Source: Sulfurimonas sediminis
GTDB lineage: Bacteria; Campylobacterota; Campylobacteria; Campylobacterales; Sulfurimonadaceae
Assembly: GCF_014905115.1 (NCBI RefSeq)
Contig: NZ_CP041235.1
Location: 1,178,001-1,242,000, forward strand
Length of the DNA: 64,000 nt
Direction of reading: 5' to 3'
Shown: one piece after another, positions 37,470-45,968 of the stretch
How the letters are laid out: every line of letters starts with the position of its first letter
Position numbering within the stretch: the first letter of the stretch is position 1
Made by a program: the position numbers and the translations under genes
The notes under the pieces: generated by a model
The model's input: the letters and a program-made list of their open reading frames with translations, nothing else
Told to the model about the DNA's origin: nothing
The model's database searches: none

Positions 37470-39676
37470 TATAATATCTCTCTGACACCCTTGGCATTTG
37501 GAGAAGAGAGCACTCCTTCATTTTCAAGCTGTTCTATCACTCTTGCAGAACGGTTATATCCAATCTGGAGTTTTCTTTGTAAGTAAGAGATAGATGTTTT
37601 TCTGTCACTCAAAACTACATTTTTCGCCTCTTCGTACAAAGGATCAAGCTCTTCATAACTTTCATTAGAACCCGAAGCAGAACCGCCTTCTGCATTTGTC
37701 TCTTCTATCAAAAAGCTTTTGTCATAATTTGGCTCTCGCTGCGCTTTAATAAAATCTACAATCTTTTCTATCTCTTCTTCTGTAGCCCAGGGAGCATGCA
37801 GGCGTACTAAAGCCGGTGAACCAGGAGGCGTAAAGAGCATATCTCCACGCCCCAGAAGTGATTCTGCCCCCATTTGGTCTAAAATGATTTTAGAATCAAC
37901 CTTTTGTCCTACTCTGTAGGATATACGAGAAGGCAAGTTTGCTTTAATAAGTCCCGTAACAACATCTACAGACGGTCTTTGTGTCGCGATGATAAGATGA
38001 ATTCCACAGGCACGTGATTTTTGCGCAAGTCTTGCGATAGAGAGTTCAACATCTTTGCCACTTGTCATCATCAAGTCAGCCAATTCGTCAATAATTACAA
38101 CGATATAAGGAAAATGCTCACCACCCTCTTTTTTTACTTTTTCATTATAATTTTCAATATTTTTTGTACGACTCTCAGCCATTAGTTCGTAACGCCGTTC
38201 CATTTCACCTACCATGTTGTTAAGTGAGACAATAGCCTGTTTTGGTTTTGTAATGACAGGAGTAAGCAGATGCGGGATGTCATTGTATATGGAAAACTCC
38301 AGCATTTTTGGATCAATCATTAAAAGACGCAACTGATCAGGTGAATTTTTATACAAAAGTGAAAGTATCATAGCATTGATACCGACACTTTTCCCGCTTC
38401 CTGTCGTTCCAGCAATAAGTAAATGTGGAAGTTTTTTCAAATCTGTAATAAAAGGCTTGCCGACAATGTCTTTTCCAAGCGCTATAGTAAGTGGTGAAGC
38501 GGAATCTTTAAAAAGTTTGTCATCTAAAAGCTCACGCAGATAAATAGTATCTACTGATTCATTTGGAATCTCTATCCCGACGACATCTTTTCCCGGGATA
38601 GGTGCTTGAATACGGATAGTCTCCGCAGAGAGTGCCATTGCCAAATCATCTTGTAAGTTAAGTATTTTACTCACCTTAACATTGGCTGCCGGCTTAAACT
38701 CAAAAGTAGAAACAACAGGACCTGCATAGGTACGTACAACATCTCCGTCAATTTTAAAATGTGCCAATTTTTCAATAAGATAGCGTATCTTGTCATCTAA
38801 CTCTTTTTCGTCTATATTACGCGTTGTTTTACTTGGCTTTTGCAAAAAATCTACAGAAGGCAGTTTAAAGTTTTTAGGTTTTTCAACCTTTCCTTTTTCG
38901 ATATTAGCTAAGAGTTTTGTATTTTCTTCAAGTTCATCAACGATCACAGCATTTTTATGCTCTTTTACATCTGCGGCAATATCCAGTATCGTTTTTTTTG
39001 TCTCACTTATTTCTTCTGCCACTGTATGCTTTTCTTCTTCATCCCCTTTTTTTGTCTTCACTTCTTTGTCTTTTCTCAGATAGGCCGGTTTGTCTATCTC
39101 TTCTTCTTGGACTTGTTCAGCATGCTCTGTCTCTATCTCCTCTTCTTTTTGCATGATTTCATCTTGTTGCAAGGTCTCACTATGTTCCTTTTCAACAAAA
39201 GTTGCTGTATTCTTCGGTTTGTTGGATTTGAGTGAAGATATGACTACATGTAAGATCTCCGAACTGCTTTTATCAAAAAGAATCACCATGGCAACCGCTG
39301 TAATGATAAACCAAAAGACCCATAATCCGAAAACACCGATATAGGGAGATAAAAAGTCTACAAAATCTGCACCGAATTTTCCTCTGTATTCATTTGTAAC
39401 AAGCAGGGCCTGTGCGATAAGAGAAGAACATAAAAGCAAAAAAGAAGTAACACTCAGTTCTAATTTTCTAAAACCAAAAGATGTATCTTTATACAGGAAA
39501 TACAAAGGAAACAGCAATATAAAGAGATATATAAACGATATATAACCAAAATAAAGCTGGTTGTAAGAAGAAAAAGCAGCACCATAACTGCCCATCAGCC
39601 CAGTTGGACCAAAAAGAGTTGAAAAACCGAGATAAATTAATACACCAAAAATGACAATAAACAGAGTATCTTTCAA
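37469..39676 (-). CDS. ftsK: DNA translocase FtsK
   Basis: 735 residues. Four N-terminal membrane helices (about 1-160), an acidic, Lys/Glu-rich linker (about 165-300), then the motor domain with Walker A IAGTTGSGKSVGINAM, VVIIDELADLMMT (Walker B) and IIATQRPSVDVVTG. The C-terminal gamma winged helix (TSISYLQRKLQIGYNRSARV) reads orienting sequences on the chromosome. It pumps DNA at the septum and activates Xer recombination. Confidence 0.96.
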   Translation of the reverse strand: MKDTLFIVIFGVLIYLGFSTLFGPTGLMGSYGAAFSSYNQLYFGYISFIYLFILLFPLYFLYKDTSFGFRKLELSVTSFLLLCSSLIAQALLVTNEYRGKFGADFVDFLSPYIGVFGLWVFWFIITAVAMVILFDKSSSEILHVVISSLKSNKPKNTATFVEKEHSETLQQDEIMQKEEEIETEHAEQVQEEEIDKPAYLRKDKEVKTKKGDEEEKHTVAEEISETKKTILDIAADVKEHKNAVIVDELEENTKLLANIEKGKVEKPKNFKLPSVDFLQKPSKTTRNIDEKELDDKIRYLIEKLAHFKIDGDVVRTYAGPVVSTFEFKPAANVKVSKILNLQDDLAMALSAETIRIQAPIPGKDVVGIEIPNESVDTIYLRELLDDKLFKDSASPLTIALGKDIVGKPFITDLKKLPHLLIAGTTGSGKSVGINAMILSLLYKNSPDQLRLLMIDPKMLEFSIYNDIPHLLTPVITKPKQAIVSLNNMVGEMERRYELMAESRTKNIENYNEKVKKEGGEHFPYIVVIIDELADLMMTSGKDVELSIARLAQKSRACGIHLIIATQRPSVDVVTGLIKANLPSRISYRVGQKVDSKIILDQMGAESLLGRGDMLFTPPGSPALVRLHAPWATEEEIEKIVDFIKAQREPNYDKSFLIEETNAEGGSASGSNESYEELDPLYEEAKNVVLSDRKTSISYLQRKLQIGYNRSARVIEQLENEGVLSSPNAKGVREIL

Positions 39677-39727
39677 GCTAGAAAACCTTTATAGTAAGAA
39701 GGGATAAATAATATATAAAAGTATATC

Positions 39728-41809
39728 CTATAAATAATTTACCAGACTTAATTGCGAAATTTTTCCCACAGTTGAGAGCATCGCCTGATAGTTTAAGTTG
39801 AGTTGAGACAAACGCAAAGAGGCCTCTGCAATGTCTGTGTCTATTACTTCAGAGCGCAGGGTCATTGTACTGACTTCCAGCAGACTTGTTCGCTCAAGTG
39901 AAGTATTTAAGGTATTTGACTGTGCACCGACAACCGAATGGCTTCTGGACACATGTGACTGCAGTTTGTCTATTGCTGCAAGCGCATTTTCTATCCCTTG
40001 ATTTCGCATATTTCCGCTAGAACTGTCCGGATAAAGTTTATGATCTTCTACAGCAGTAATGGCCTCATCAAGGTTTTTAAAAAAATCTGTTTTTGGATCG
40101 ACAACAGTCAAAGCATTGTTTGCGTTAAAAGTCATAACAGAAGCATCTGCTGTAAAATTGTCACTGTTAGCATCATAGAGTGCTATTGTCGATTGTGTCT
40201 GAGTAGCAGTCAAGTCAGTGAATTTCAACTTTCCGTCATAGGTTAAAGAAGTATTTCCCTCTGTGTTTGAAGCTATTATCGCATTATCATAGTCATTTGC
40301 TGTAGTTCCGGCAGGTAAATTATTTGTTACCACCATATTGACAACATCCATGAGTTGCTGATAGGTTACATTATCTGCAGCTGTTGCTGTTCTTGGGCTT
40401 TGCATATTAAAAATATCATAAGATGTATCAACAGTACCATCGTTGTTAGTATCTATTGAAAACTGAGAACCTGCGCTTTTCAATTCAATCGTTGCTGTAT
40501 AAGAATTCCCGTTAATATCCTTACCTGTTAGGTTAAATGTAGTGCCATCCAACGTTCCTGCTGTTCCTTGAGAAAGATCTGCTACTTCAGAAATCTTTGT
40601 AGATGGAGAGGCAAAGGCATTCGTCTCTTTGAGAATCTGAGGTACGTTTGAAGTGAGTTCTGCACCGCTTTTGGAAAATTGTGTTCTGTCATACACTATC
40701 CCTTCAATATTGACAGCAGCACCCGAAGCCGGTGTAAAACCTGACTGGATAAACTCTTTGACATAAAGGCTTGATGTAGCTGTACCGTCTTTTATTTTTG
40801 CATAATCTTTTTCACCGACATCCAGCAAATCTATATCATCTACAAGCGCATCATTGTTTTGGGTATCACCGTTCTCATCTGTTGTCAAATCAAAATCAAC
40901 CGCCCCAACCATATGAAAATCTAATTTACTGGAACCTTTTTGCTTATCTTCAACAACAATCTGTCCATTTGCATTCAGACTCACATTGACCACGTTTATA
41001 CTGCCGTTGTTTCCGTATGCTTTACCTATTTCATCCATCAAATCACTTACTTTTGCCGTGTCGTCAAACTCTTTTCTTACTTTAAAAGCGGTACCGTCAC
41101 TTCTGGTCCCTCTGATATAAAAATAATTTTTGTTAACTGTAGTTGTATCATTATCAGCATCACCCATCAAATCTCTAATGCTGCTGTCTGGAGTAATTAT
41201 TCCCCCGTTAATCAAATCATTGTTGATTACATTTGTTGTAATTTCTCTTTTTGTATTTTTTTCTTCACCTAAAAAAAGTTCTGCTCCGGTGAGATTGTAC
41301 TTTTGTGTTGAATTTGAACCAAGCACAGAGTTTATTCCTGCATCATTTCCCTGATATATCCCGTTTGCATCTATCGGTTTTGTATTGATAGCAGAGCCAG
41401 AAAAAAGAAACTGCCCGTTAATCGAAGTATTTGCCAGATTTTTAAAATGTTTTTCCAAACCCCGAAGCTCTCCGGCTATGGCATCAAGAGAGTCCGGGCT
41501 GTGCGTGCCGTTTGCGGCATTTATAAGCAGAGTTTTCATTCTGTCAAGTGAAGTCTCAAACTCATTGAGAACAACATCTGTCTGATTTGAAATTTTATAC
41601 CCGCTTTCTGTACTCTTTTTCACCTGCCCTATTGTAACGAGCTCATTGTCAAGCCGCATAGTTTCCGTAAATGTTCTTACATCATCTTTGGCATATTGAA
41701 TTTTCAATCCTGAGGCAATCTGCTTATTTACATCAAAAAGTTCATTGTTTATTTTTAAGTTATTTGTAGCATACAAACTGTTGTAATACATACTTGATGT
41801 TACACGCAT
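39728..41809 (-). CDS. flgL: Flagellar hook-associated protein FlgL (HAP3)
   Basis: 693 residues, long like the Campylobacter/Sulfurimonas homologues. The flagellin-like N-terminus (MRVTSSMYYNSLYATNNLKI, QIASGLKIQYAKDD) and C-terminus (EVSTMTLRSEVIDTDIAEAS, LSQLNLNYQAMLST) pack as coiled coils in the filament junction. The long central beta-rich region is variable and surface exposed. Tandem sigma-54 and sigma-28 promoters lie upstream, fitting the flagellar hierarchy. Confidence 0.95.
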   Translation of the reverse strand: MRVTSSMYYNSLYATNNLKINNELFDVNKQIASGLKIQYAKDDVRTFTETMRLDNELVTIGQVKKSTESGYKISNQTDVVLNEFETSLDRMKTLLINAANGTHSPDSLDAIAGELRGLEKHFKNLANTSINGQFLFSGSAINTKPIDANGIYQGNDAGINSVLGSNSTQKYNLTGAELFLGEEKNTKREITTNVINNDLINGGIITPDSSIRDLMGDADNDTTTVNKNYFYIRGTRSDGTAFKVRKEFDDTAKVSDLMDEIGKAYGNNGSINVVNVSLNANGQIVVEDKQKGSSKLDFHMVGAVDFDLTTDENGDTQNNDALVDDIDLLDVGEKDYAKIKDGTATSSLYVKEFIQSGFTPASGAAVNIEGIVYDRTQFSKSGAELTSNVPQILKETNAFASPSTKISEVADLSQGTAGTLDGTTFNLTGKDINGNSYTATIELKSAGSQFSIDTNNDGTVDTSYDIFNMQSPRTATAADNVTYQQLMDVVNMVVTNNLPAGTTANDYDNAIIASNTEGNTSLTYDGKLKFTDLTATQTQSTIALYDANSDNFTADASVMTFNANNALTVVDPKTDFFKNLDEAITAVEDHKLYPDSSSGNMRNQGIENALAAIDKLQSHVSRSHSVVGAQSNTLNTSLERTSLLEVSTMTLRSEVIDTDIAEASLRLSQLNLNYQAMLSTVGKISQLSLVNYL

Positions 41810-41864
41810 AATATCTCTCCGTTTTCAAAATATTGTTTAGTTTCTGTCATTTATTGGCAAAGTA

Positions 41865-41883
41865 TAGCAATAAAAGTTCCATT
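41865..41883 (-). promoter_or_regulatory. Sigma-54 (RpoN) promoter of flgL
   Basis: AATGGAACTTTTATTGCTAT on the minus strand matches the Campylobacterota RpoN consensus (TTGGAAC-N5-TTGCTT), with the GG and GC dinucleotides 10 bases apart. It lies about 55 bp upstream of flgL. Confidence 0.8.
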
Positions 41884-41891
41884 TAATAGTA

Positions 41892-41918
41892 TTATCGGCC
41901 AAATATTATTTACTTTTA
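41892..41918 (-). promoter_or_regulatory. Sigma-28 (FliA) promoter of flgL
   Basis: TAAA, a 15-base spacer and GCCGATAA on the minus strand give a perfect FliA promoter match. It sits directly upstream of the RpoN promoter, so flgL could be transcribed as both a middle and a late flagellar gene. Confidence 0.8.
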
Positions 41919-41958
41919 AGTAAATTCCTACTATCATTCCAACTTCAACAGCTGATTT

Positions 41959-42003
41959 GCCAGAGTGATGGAACGGTATACATAGCGGATTCAAAATCCT
42001 TTT
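41959..42003 (+). pseudogene. Truncated tRNA-Leu(CAA), 5' half only
   Basis: GCCAGAGTGATGGAACGGTA and the following GCGGATTCAAAATCC look like the acceptor 5' strand, D-arm and anticodon arm of a leucine tRNA. No T-arm or matching acceptor 3' strand (CTCTGGC) follows; resemblance stops just after the anticodon stem. It lies 80 bp before an intact tRNA-Leu with the same anticodon arm core GATTCAAAATC. It may be a scar of an earlier integration or deletion. Confidence 0.6.
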
Positions 42004-42083
42004 TGTGATTCTATGAAGATGCCTGTTTTACGATAGTTTGAAATTTTTAGTACATAATTTAGGTACACAACCTAGCAAAATAA

Positions 42084-42168
42084 GCCGATGTGATGGAATG
42101 GTAGACATGAGTGATTCAAAATCACTTGCCTTCGCGGCGTGGCGGTTCGAGTCCGCCCATCGGTACCA
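42084..42168 (+). tRNA. tRNA-Leu(CAA)
   Basis: 85 nt including CCA. Acceptor GCCGATG pairs with CATCGGT, the long variable arm (TGCCTTCGCGGCG) is that of a class II tRNA, the anticodon loop TTCAAAA gives CAA, and the T-arm is GGCGGTTCGAGTCCGCC. The integrated element begins immediately after it, so its 3' end is the probable attachment site. Confidence 0.93.
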
Positions 42169-42171
42169 CTT
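42145..42171 (+). other. Probable attachment site (attL) of the integrated element
   Basis: The 3' end of tRNA-Leu is followed after 3 bp by the stop of an excisionase-like gene, and gene content changes completely here from flagellar/housekeeping to mobile functions. tRNA 3' ends are standard tyrosine-recombinase targets. The other attachment copy and the integrase are not in the window. Confidence 0.5.
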
Positions 42172-42375
42172 TTATTGAAATGTTGAATAGAAATATCTAA
42201 TCGCCTCTTCTCTTGTAACATAAGTCTTAATGCCTTCTTTTCTAATTTTTAATTTTCCTTGTCTTATTCTAAGTTTAGCGGTAGATCTGCTTATAACCCC
42301 ATACTCTTCTAACTCTTTTAGCGAAAATTGCAGTCTTTTTGGTAAATCTTCAATTTTTTCAATTTCAAGTTCCAT
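42172..42375 (-). CDS. Excisionase-like helix-turn-helix protein
   Basis: 67 residues. SLKELEEYGVISRSTAKLRI, then KTYVTREEAIRYFYS, fits the winged-helix/MerR-like fold of AlpA/Xis proteins, which bind element ends and direct recombinases. It is next to the tRNA attachment site, where xis genes usually lie. Preceded by AAGGAGCC. A copy of the element-wide motif is 37 bp upstream. No integrase is in view, so the role is inferred. Confidence 0.65.
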   Translation of the reverse strand: MELEIEKIEDLPKRLQFSLKELEEYGVISRSTAKLRIRQGKLKIRKEGIKTYVTREEAIRYFYSTFQ

Positions 42376-42397
42376 AATATTGGCTCCTTATCAAAAA

Positions 42398-43693
42398 TTA
42401 CAAAGTTGGTATATCTATATTCATATTTTGCTCAACTTTAAGCAAATCACAATAGTTATCTGACTCTATCTGACTTTCTTTTTTCTCCTCAATACCCCCA
42501 AAGTAGGAGTTGTCTGAAGTTATCTTGTTATCTGATACAAAATCAGTAATCTCACCCTTTTTAGAGATATTTTCTATTTCGATTAAAATATACTCATCTC
42601 TGTTTTGCTTCGCTTTGTTTTTAATAGCTTGCCAGTGTTTACTTTTGCCCGCTTGAATTACTTTGTTAACCTTGTCTTTGCCGTAGCCCATACTGGTAAC
42701 ATGCTGCAATATTAGAGAGTAGGTACATTTTGGATTATTAGTTATAAACTCGATTATCTCATTTTTGATTTGTTGATCTTCTTCTGTTTCGCTTGCCTCT
42801 TGGAAATCAACTTGAATTAGCGTGTGACTATCAGCAACATATCTAAAAGCTACATCTTTTAAATTGCCAGTTCTTGCTTTAAAATTCTTAAAAATAAAGG
42901 TGCCTTTAAACTCATTTTTTGATAGAATATAAGCATTACCAGTATCTTCCTGGAAAGCTGAGCTACCTGCGTATACAAGCTCTTGTAAATCCTTATTTGG
43001 CTTATTAGTATGGTGCAGGAACAACACCGTAGCACCTCTTGCCCTTAAGCTTTGCAAAACTTCCATAATTTTACTCACATCTTTGTTTTTATCCCGATCA
43101 CCGCCATTCATGAAGTTTTTAATACTATCGAAAACGATAAAGACATCTGTTAAGTCTGTTTTTTGCAATTGTTTTATTATTTGCCACATCTGAGCTTTAC
43201 TCGCACTACTTTCGTGAAAATAACGGAATTTTGAACCCCAGTGCTGTTTTAATTTATGTATATTTCGCTCTTTTATTGTAGCTGCTCCATTGTCTCCATC
43301 AAAATATATGACCTGTTTTATTGTTTCTTCTATCAAGAAAATGTTGCACAAAGCAACACTGATTAAACTCTTGCCGGTTGCAGGGGGTGACGCAGTCATC
43401 GTTAGCTCATTTTTAACTATAAAATTTTTAAACAGATAAGTGAATTTTGTGTTTTCGATTTTTCCAACATTTAAATCGAAATTATCAAATAATTTATCAA
43501 GTTGATCTAATGTTTTTTCGCCTTTAAAATTCAATATACTTTTTAAAAATTGGATCTCTTTTTCAATTTCAATCAAGTCATTATCATCAATAAAATTACT
43601 CAATTTAAGCATCTCAAGTTGTTTGAGTCTTGCTCTTTGTGCCTCTTTCTGTTTTACTTTTGCCTCAATTTTTGCTATAATTTCATTATTCAT
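42398..43693 (-). CDS. RepA-like replicative helicase/AAA ATPase
   Basis: 431 residues. Walker A in SPPATGKSLISVAL at about residue 81, then QVIYFDGDNG, the Walker B-type strand DVFIVFDSIKNFM and VLFLHHTNKP, the pattern of RecA-fold hexameric RepA/DnaB-type helicases (AAA_25) on plasmids and ICEs. The N-terminus is a coiled coil and the C-terminus is winged-helix-like. It suggests that the element replicates after excision. AGGAG precedes ATG. The last codons contain a copy of the element-wide motif. Confidence 0.78.
   Translation of the reverse strand: MNNEIIAKIEAKVKQKEAQRARLKQLEMLKLSNFIDDNDLIEIEKEIQFLKSILNFKGEKTLDQLDKLFDNFDLNVGKIENTKFTYLFKNFIVKNELTMTASPPATGKSLISVALCNIFLIEETIKQVIYFDGDNGAATIKERNIHKLKQHWGSKFRYFHESSASKAQMWQIIKQLQKTDLTDVFIVFDSIKNFMNGGDRDKNKDVSKIMEVLQSLRARGATVLFLHHTNKPNKDLQELVYAGSSAFQEDTGNAYILSKNEFKGTFIFKNFKARTGNLKDVAFRYVADSHTLIQVDFQEASETEEDQQIKNEIIEFITNNPKCTYSLILQHVTSMGYGKDKVNKVIQAGKSKHWQAIKNKAKQNRDEYILIEIENISKKGEITDFVSDNKITSDNSYFGGIEEKKESQIESDNYCDLLKVEQNMNIDIPTL
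42413..42427 (-). promoter_or_regulatory. Element-wide motif, copy 1
   Basis: AATATGAATATAGAT on the minus strand, 37 bp upstream of the excisionase-like start and inside the 3' end of the helicase gene. Confidence 0.5.
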
Positions 43694-43718
43694 TTTTTAA
43701 GCTCCTTTTTTAGTAGTT

Positions 43719-44351
43719 TTAGAAAATCAAAACTAACTGTGTGTTGCCGCACTCGGTTAGTTCACCTTTCATTTCTGGCAAGGCGTAAGGATTATAGTCA
43801 AGTACATCTTCCATGCTAAACCCATAGCTTGCACATAAATTTTCAAAATCTATGAGATCAAAATCAAAATCTAATATAGCCTCTTCCCATATCTTTTTCA
43901 GATTTTGTTTCAATTTTTCAGCACTTATCTTTTTTAAATCAGACAATTGCAAAGCTCTCTCTAACTCACTATCATAAACTTTTATATTGTCATGTAAGAT
44001 AGAGAACTTTGGAGGTGCTGCATATTCATTGTAATTTTGGTTTGTTGTTATGTTTTTCATATTGTTGAGTAGTCGCTGGATTATAAAATTAGCTGCATCA
44101 TCAATATTTTCGCATGTCAAAAACCTTTTAACCGCTTTAAGATGTTTTTTATTGAGTGTATTCCTTAGCATTTTTGCAGCGGTTGAAAATACTGCATCGA
44201 AATCGGTAAAAAATATTTTTTTAGCAATTGCTATTTTTTTTACATCTTCTTTTGCAAGTTCTATCACTGCGTTATAATTTGACAGTAAATCATTTACAGT
44301 ATTGATTTTTCTACTTTCTCTCAAAATTTCGACTAAAGTAAAAGTTTGCAC
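43719..44351 (-). CDS. Hypothetical protein upstream of the RepA-like helicase
   Basis: 210 residues from GTG 44351 preceded by GAGGAG. Helical, rich in Lys, Leu and Asn, with no recognised domain. The middle (KKHLKAVKRFLTCENIDDAA) and the acidic C-terminal part (LDFDFDLIDFENLCASYG) stand out. It lies 25 bp before the helicase on the same strand, so the two probably form one unit and it may take part in replication initiation. It is divergent from the CI-like repressor. Function not known. Confidence 0.6.
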   Translation of the reverse strand: MQTFTLVEILRESRKINTVNDLLSNYNAVIELAKEDVKKIAIAKKIFFTDFDAVFSTAAKMLRNTLNKKHLKAVKRFLTCENIDDAANFIIQRLLNNMKNITTNQNYNEYAAPPKFSILHDNIKVYDSELERALQLSDLKKISAEKLKQNLKKIWEEAILDFDFDLIDFENLCASYGFSMEDVLDYNPYALPEMKGELTECGNTQLVLIF

Positions 44352-44411
44352 TTTCTCTCCTCTTTTATTTTTAGCATTTTTACTTACTTATGAGCATAAA
44401 TTAGCTAAAAT

Positions 44412-44426
44412 AGAATGTATCATTCT
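44412..44426. promoter_or_regulatory. Palindromic operator O1 of the CI-like repressor
   Basis: AGAATGTATCATTCT is a perfect palindrome with a 3-base centre. It lies between the divergent repressor and helicase-unit starts, 60 bp before the GTG of the latter. Confidence 0.6.
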
Positions 44427-44497
44427 GAAATGGTATCAAAAATATTATCTCATTGTCAAGAATTTTTTCTCTTATTTATCTTATTTTTTTTAAATAT

Positions 44498-44512
44498 AGA
44501 ATGTTTTATGCT
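44498..44512. promoter_or_regulatory. Second operator-like half-site overlapping the repressor -10 box
   Basis: AGAATGTTTTATGCT shares the AGAATG half-site and runs into TATAAT (44513-44518), the likely -10 of the repressor gene, so binding here would give autorepression. Confidence 0.5.
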
Positions 44513-44545
44513 ATAATATTGGTAATTTTAGTTCAAAGGACAAAT

Positions 44546-45220
44546 ATGATTGGAGAACAATTAAAAAAATTAAGAAAAGATTTTAATTTAACGCAAGCTC
44601 AACTTGGCAAAGAATTAGGAGTTGGGCAAAGAACAGTTAGTGCTTGGGAAGCTGGTGTTAATGAGCCTCCTGCATCAGTTCTTATTACAATATTTAAAAC
44701 TTGGGGTGTTACTCCAACATATTTTCTTCTTGGAAAACAAGATGAATTAGAATATCTGCTTGGCAGAGTAAGAATAATTGCAGAGGAAGAGCATAAAGAA
44801 AAAGAATTAGTTAAAATTTTGGAGTCTTTTATTCAAAAATATCATTTTGAGCAACTTAACTCTATTGTTAGAAGCTTTAAAATCGGAGATTTGGCAAAAC
44901 AAATATCTGAAGCTTGGAGTGGAAAAGGAGAAAGAATGCTGATAGTGCTTTACTATTTTATAGAGCATTTAGAATCTCAAGAAGCCCACCAAAAAATTGA
45001 TAAAAAACTTTTTATTGATATACTTAAAAAATTTAAAATTCCTAAAAAAATACAAGTAAAACATTTGTTTACATTAAGCAGTAAAGACAAAAAAAATCTA
45101 ATTGAATGGGCTGAAAACAATCTCGATGATTTAGATGCAGCAACACTGTTTGCTGATATTCCTAAAACTAAAAATTTCATACAAAAAGAGGTTAATTTTT
45201 TAAATCGTCATTTACTTTAA
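44546..45220 (+). CDS. CI-like/XRE-family repressor of the element
   Basis: 224 residues from ATG 44546 with AAAGGA upstream; the longer reading from 44453 covers the promoter. The N-terminal HTH is clear: IGEQLKKLRKDFNLTQAQLG, then VGQRTVSAWEAGVNEPP. The C-terminal part is helical (about 80-224), without the Ser-Lys autopeptidase motifs of LexA/CI repressors, so induction must work otherwise. It is the only plus-strand gene in this block and is divergent from the helicase unit: a lysogeny-type switch. Its 3' end overlaps a convergent small gene by 29 bp. Confidence 0.82.
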   Translation: MIGEQLKKLRKDFNLTQAQLGKELGVGQRTVSAWEAGVNEPPASVLITIFKTWGVTPTYFLLGKQDELEYLLGRVRIIAEEEHKEKELVKILESFIQKYHFEQLNSIVRSFKIGDLAKQISEAWSGKGERMLIVLYYFIEHLESQEAHQKIDKKLFIDILKKFKIPKKIQVKHLFTLSSKDKKNLIEWAENNLDDLDAATLFADIPKTKNFIQKEVNFLNRHLL

Positions 45221-45398
45221 CATAATACTTCACAAAATATAAAAACCCTTCATATGTGATTTTATCACTTGGAAGTGCATCAGAATTGATAAGCTTCCAA
45301 GCTGATTTTTTCGATATTCCTTTATTCAACAAATCTATAATTTGATTCTTGTAATTATCCATCCTGCTCTTTCTTTTTATTTTTATTTTTTCTAACAT
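45192..45398 (-). CDS. Small basic protein, unknown function
   Basis: 68 residues. ATG 45398 has GGAG eight bases upstream, inside the end of the preceding gene. Core: YKNQIIDLLNKGISKKSAWK then INSDALPSDKITYEGFLYFV, recalling short ICE proteins of the TraK/HTH-like type that have an LxxGxSxxxxxxxL pattern. That resemblance is weak. It probably belongs to a three-gene unit with the two genes upstream (45404 and 45669). Confidence 0.55.
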   Translation of the reverse strand: MLEKIKIKRKSRMDNYKNQIIDLLNKGISKKSAWKLINSDALPSDKITYEGFLYFVKYYVKVNDDLKN

Positions 45399-45403
45399 AT
45401 TTT

Positions 45404-45637
45404 TTACTCCATATCTTTTATACTATCTTCATAATTCCGTCTAATCTGATGCACCTCACTAATAACATAGCCGATAAGACTTTTTAGCTTTCTATCTGTC
45501 TCGCTACGCATAATCTGCTCAAGCTCACCAATTATGCCTAATATCAAGCTATATGCCTGTGTTTCAGCATCCGCCTCTATCTTTTTGAAGTTATCAACCA
45601 CAATACAGTTGTAAGCATCCATTCTAAACCTTTCCAT
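45404..45637 (-). CDS. Hypothetical small helical protein
   Basis: 77 residues, all helical, no recognised domain (EADAETQAYSLILGIIGELE, SLIGYVISEVHQIRRNYEDS). GGGGAG lies about 10 bases before the ATG. It overlaps the ribosome-binding region of the next gene, indicating coupling. It sits between an XRE gene and a small basic protein in the control region of the element. Confidence 0.55.
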   Translation of the reverse strand: MERFRMDAYNCIVVDNFKKIEADAETQAYSLILGIIGELEQIMRSETDRKLKSLIGYVISEVHQIRRNYEDSIKDME

Positions 45638-45668
45638 ATTAAAATCACTCCCCTAAAAAACCAATCAA

Positions 45669-45884
45669 TTATTTGCAAAACATCTCTCCTTTCCCATACC
45701 AAAACCAACAAAGATTTACATCATATGTCTCAATTATGCTTCGCAGCACTCTGTATGACAGTTCATACTGCCCATTCTCCAGATAACTATAATTGCGTTG
45801 CTTCATTCCAATTTTACTGGCAAACTCTTCCTGCGATAAACCTAAAATTTTACGGATCATCTTTATTTTTTGATATGCTTCCAT
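45669..45884 (-). CDS. Small XRE-family helix-turn-helix regulator
   Basis: 71 residues forming a single HTH: IRKILGLSQEEFASKIGMKQ and RNYSYLENGQYELSYRVLRS, ending in a short hydrophobic tail. GAGG precedes the ATG. A copy of the element-wide motif is 27 bp upstream and the 11-bp repeat array lies just beyond, so it may be a Cro-like partner of the CI-like repressor or may bind the array. Confidence 0.8.
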   Translation of the reverse strand: MEAYQKIKMIRKILGLSQEEFASKIGMKQRNYSYLENGQYELSYRVLRSIIETYDVNLCWFWYGKGEMFCK

Positions 45885-45911
45885 ATTTGTACCTCACTTT
45901 TTACTCTCTTT

Positions 45912-45926
45912 ATCTATATTCATAAT
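45912..45926 (-). promoter_or_regulatory. Element-wide motif, copy 2
   Basis: ATTATGAATATAGAT, 27 bp upstream of the XRE gene start at 45884. Confidence 0.6.
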
Positions 45927-45968
45927 CTATTACGGAACTACCAAATAGTAGTTTTTTAGTAATTCAAC

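Noticed and set aside
44453-44545. Extended N-terminus of the CI-like repressor
   Set aside because: The region holds the promoter (TATAAT) and operator; ATG 44546 has AAAGGA before it.
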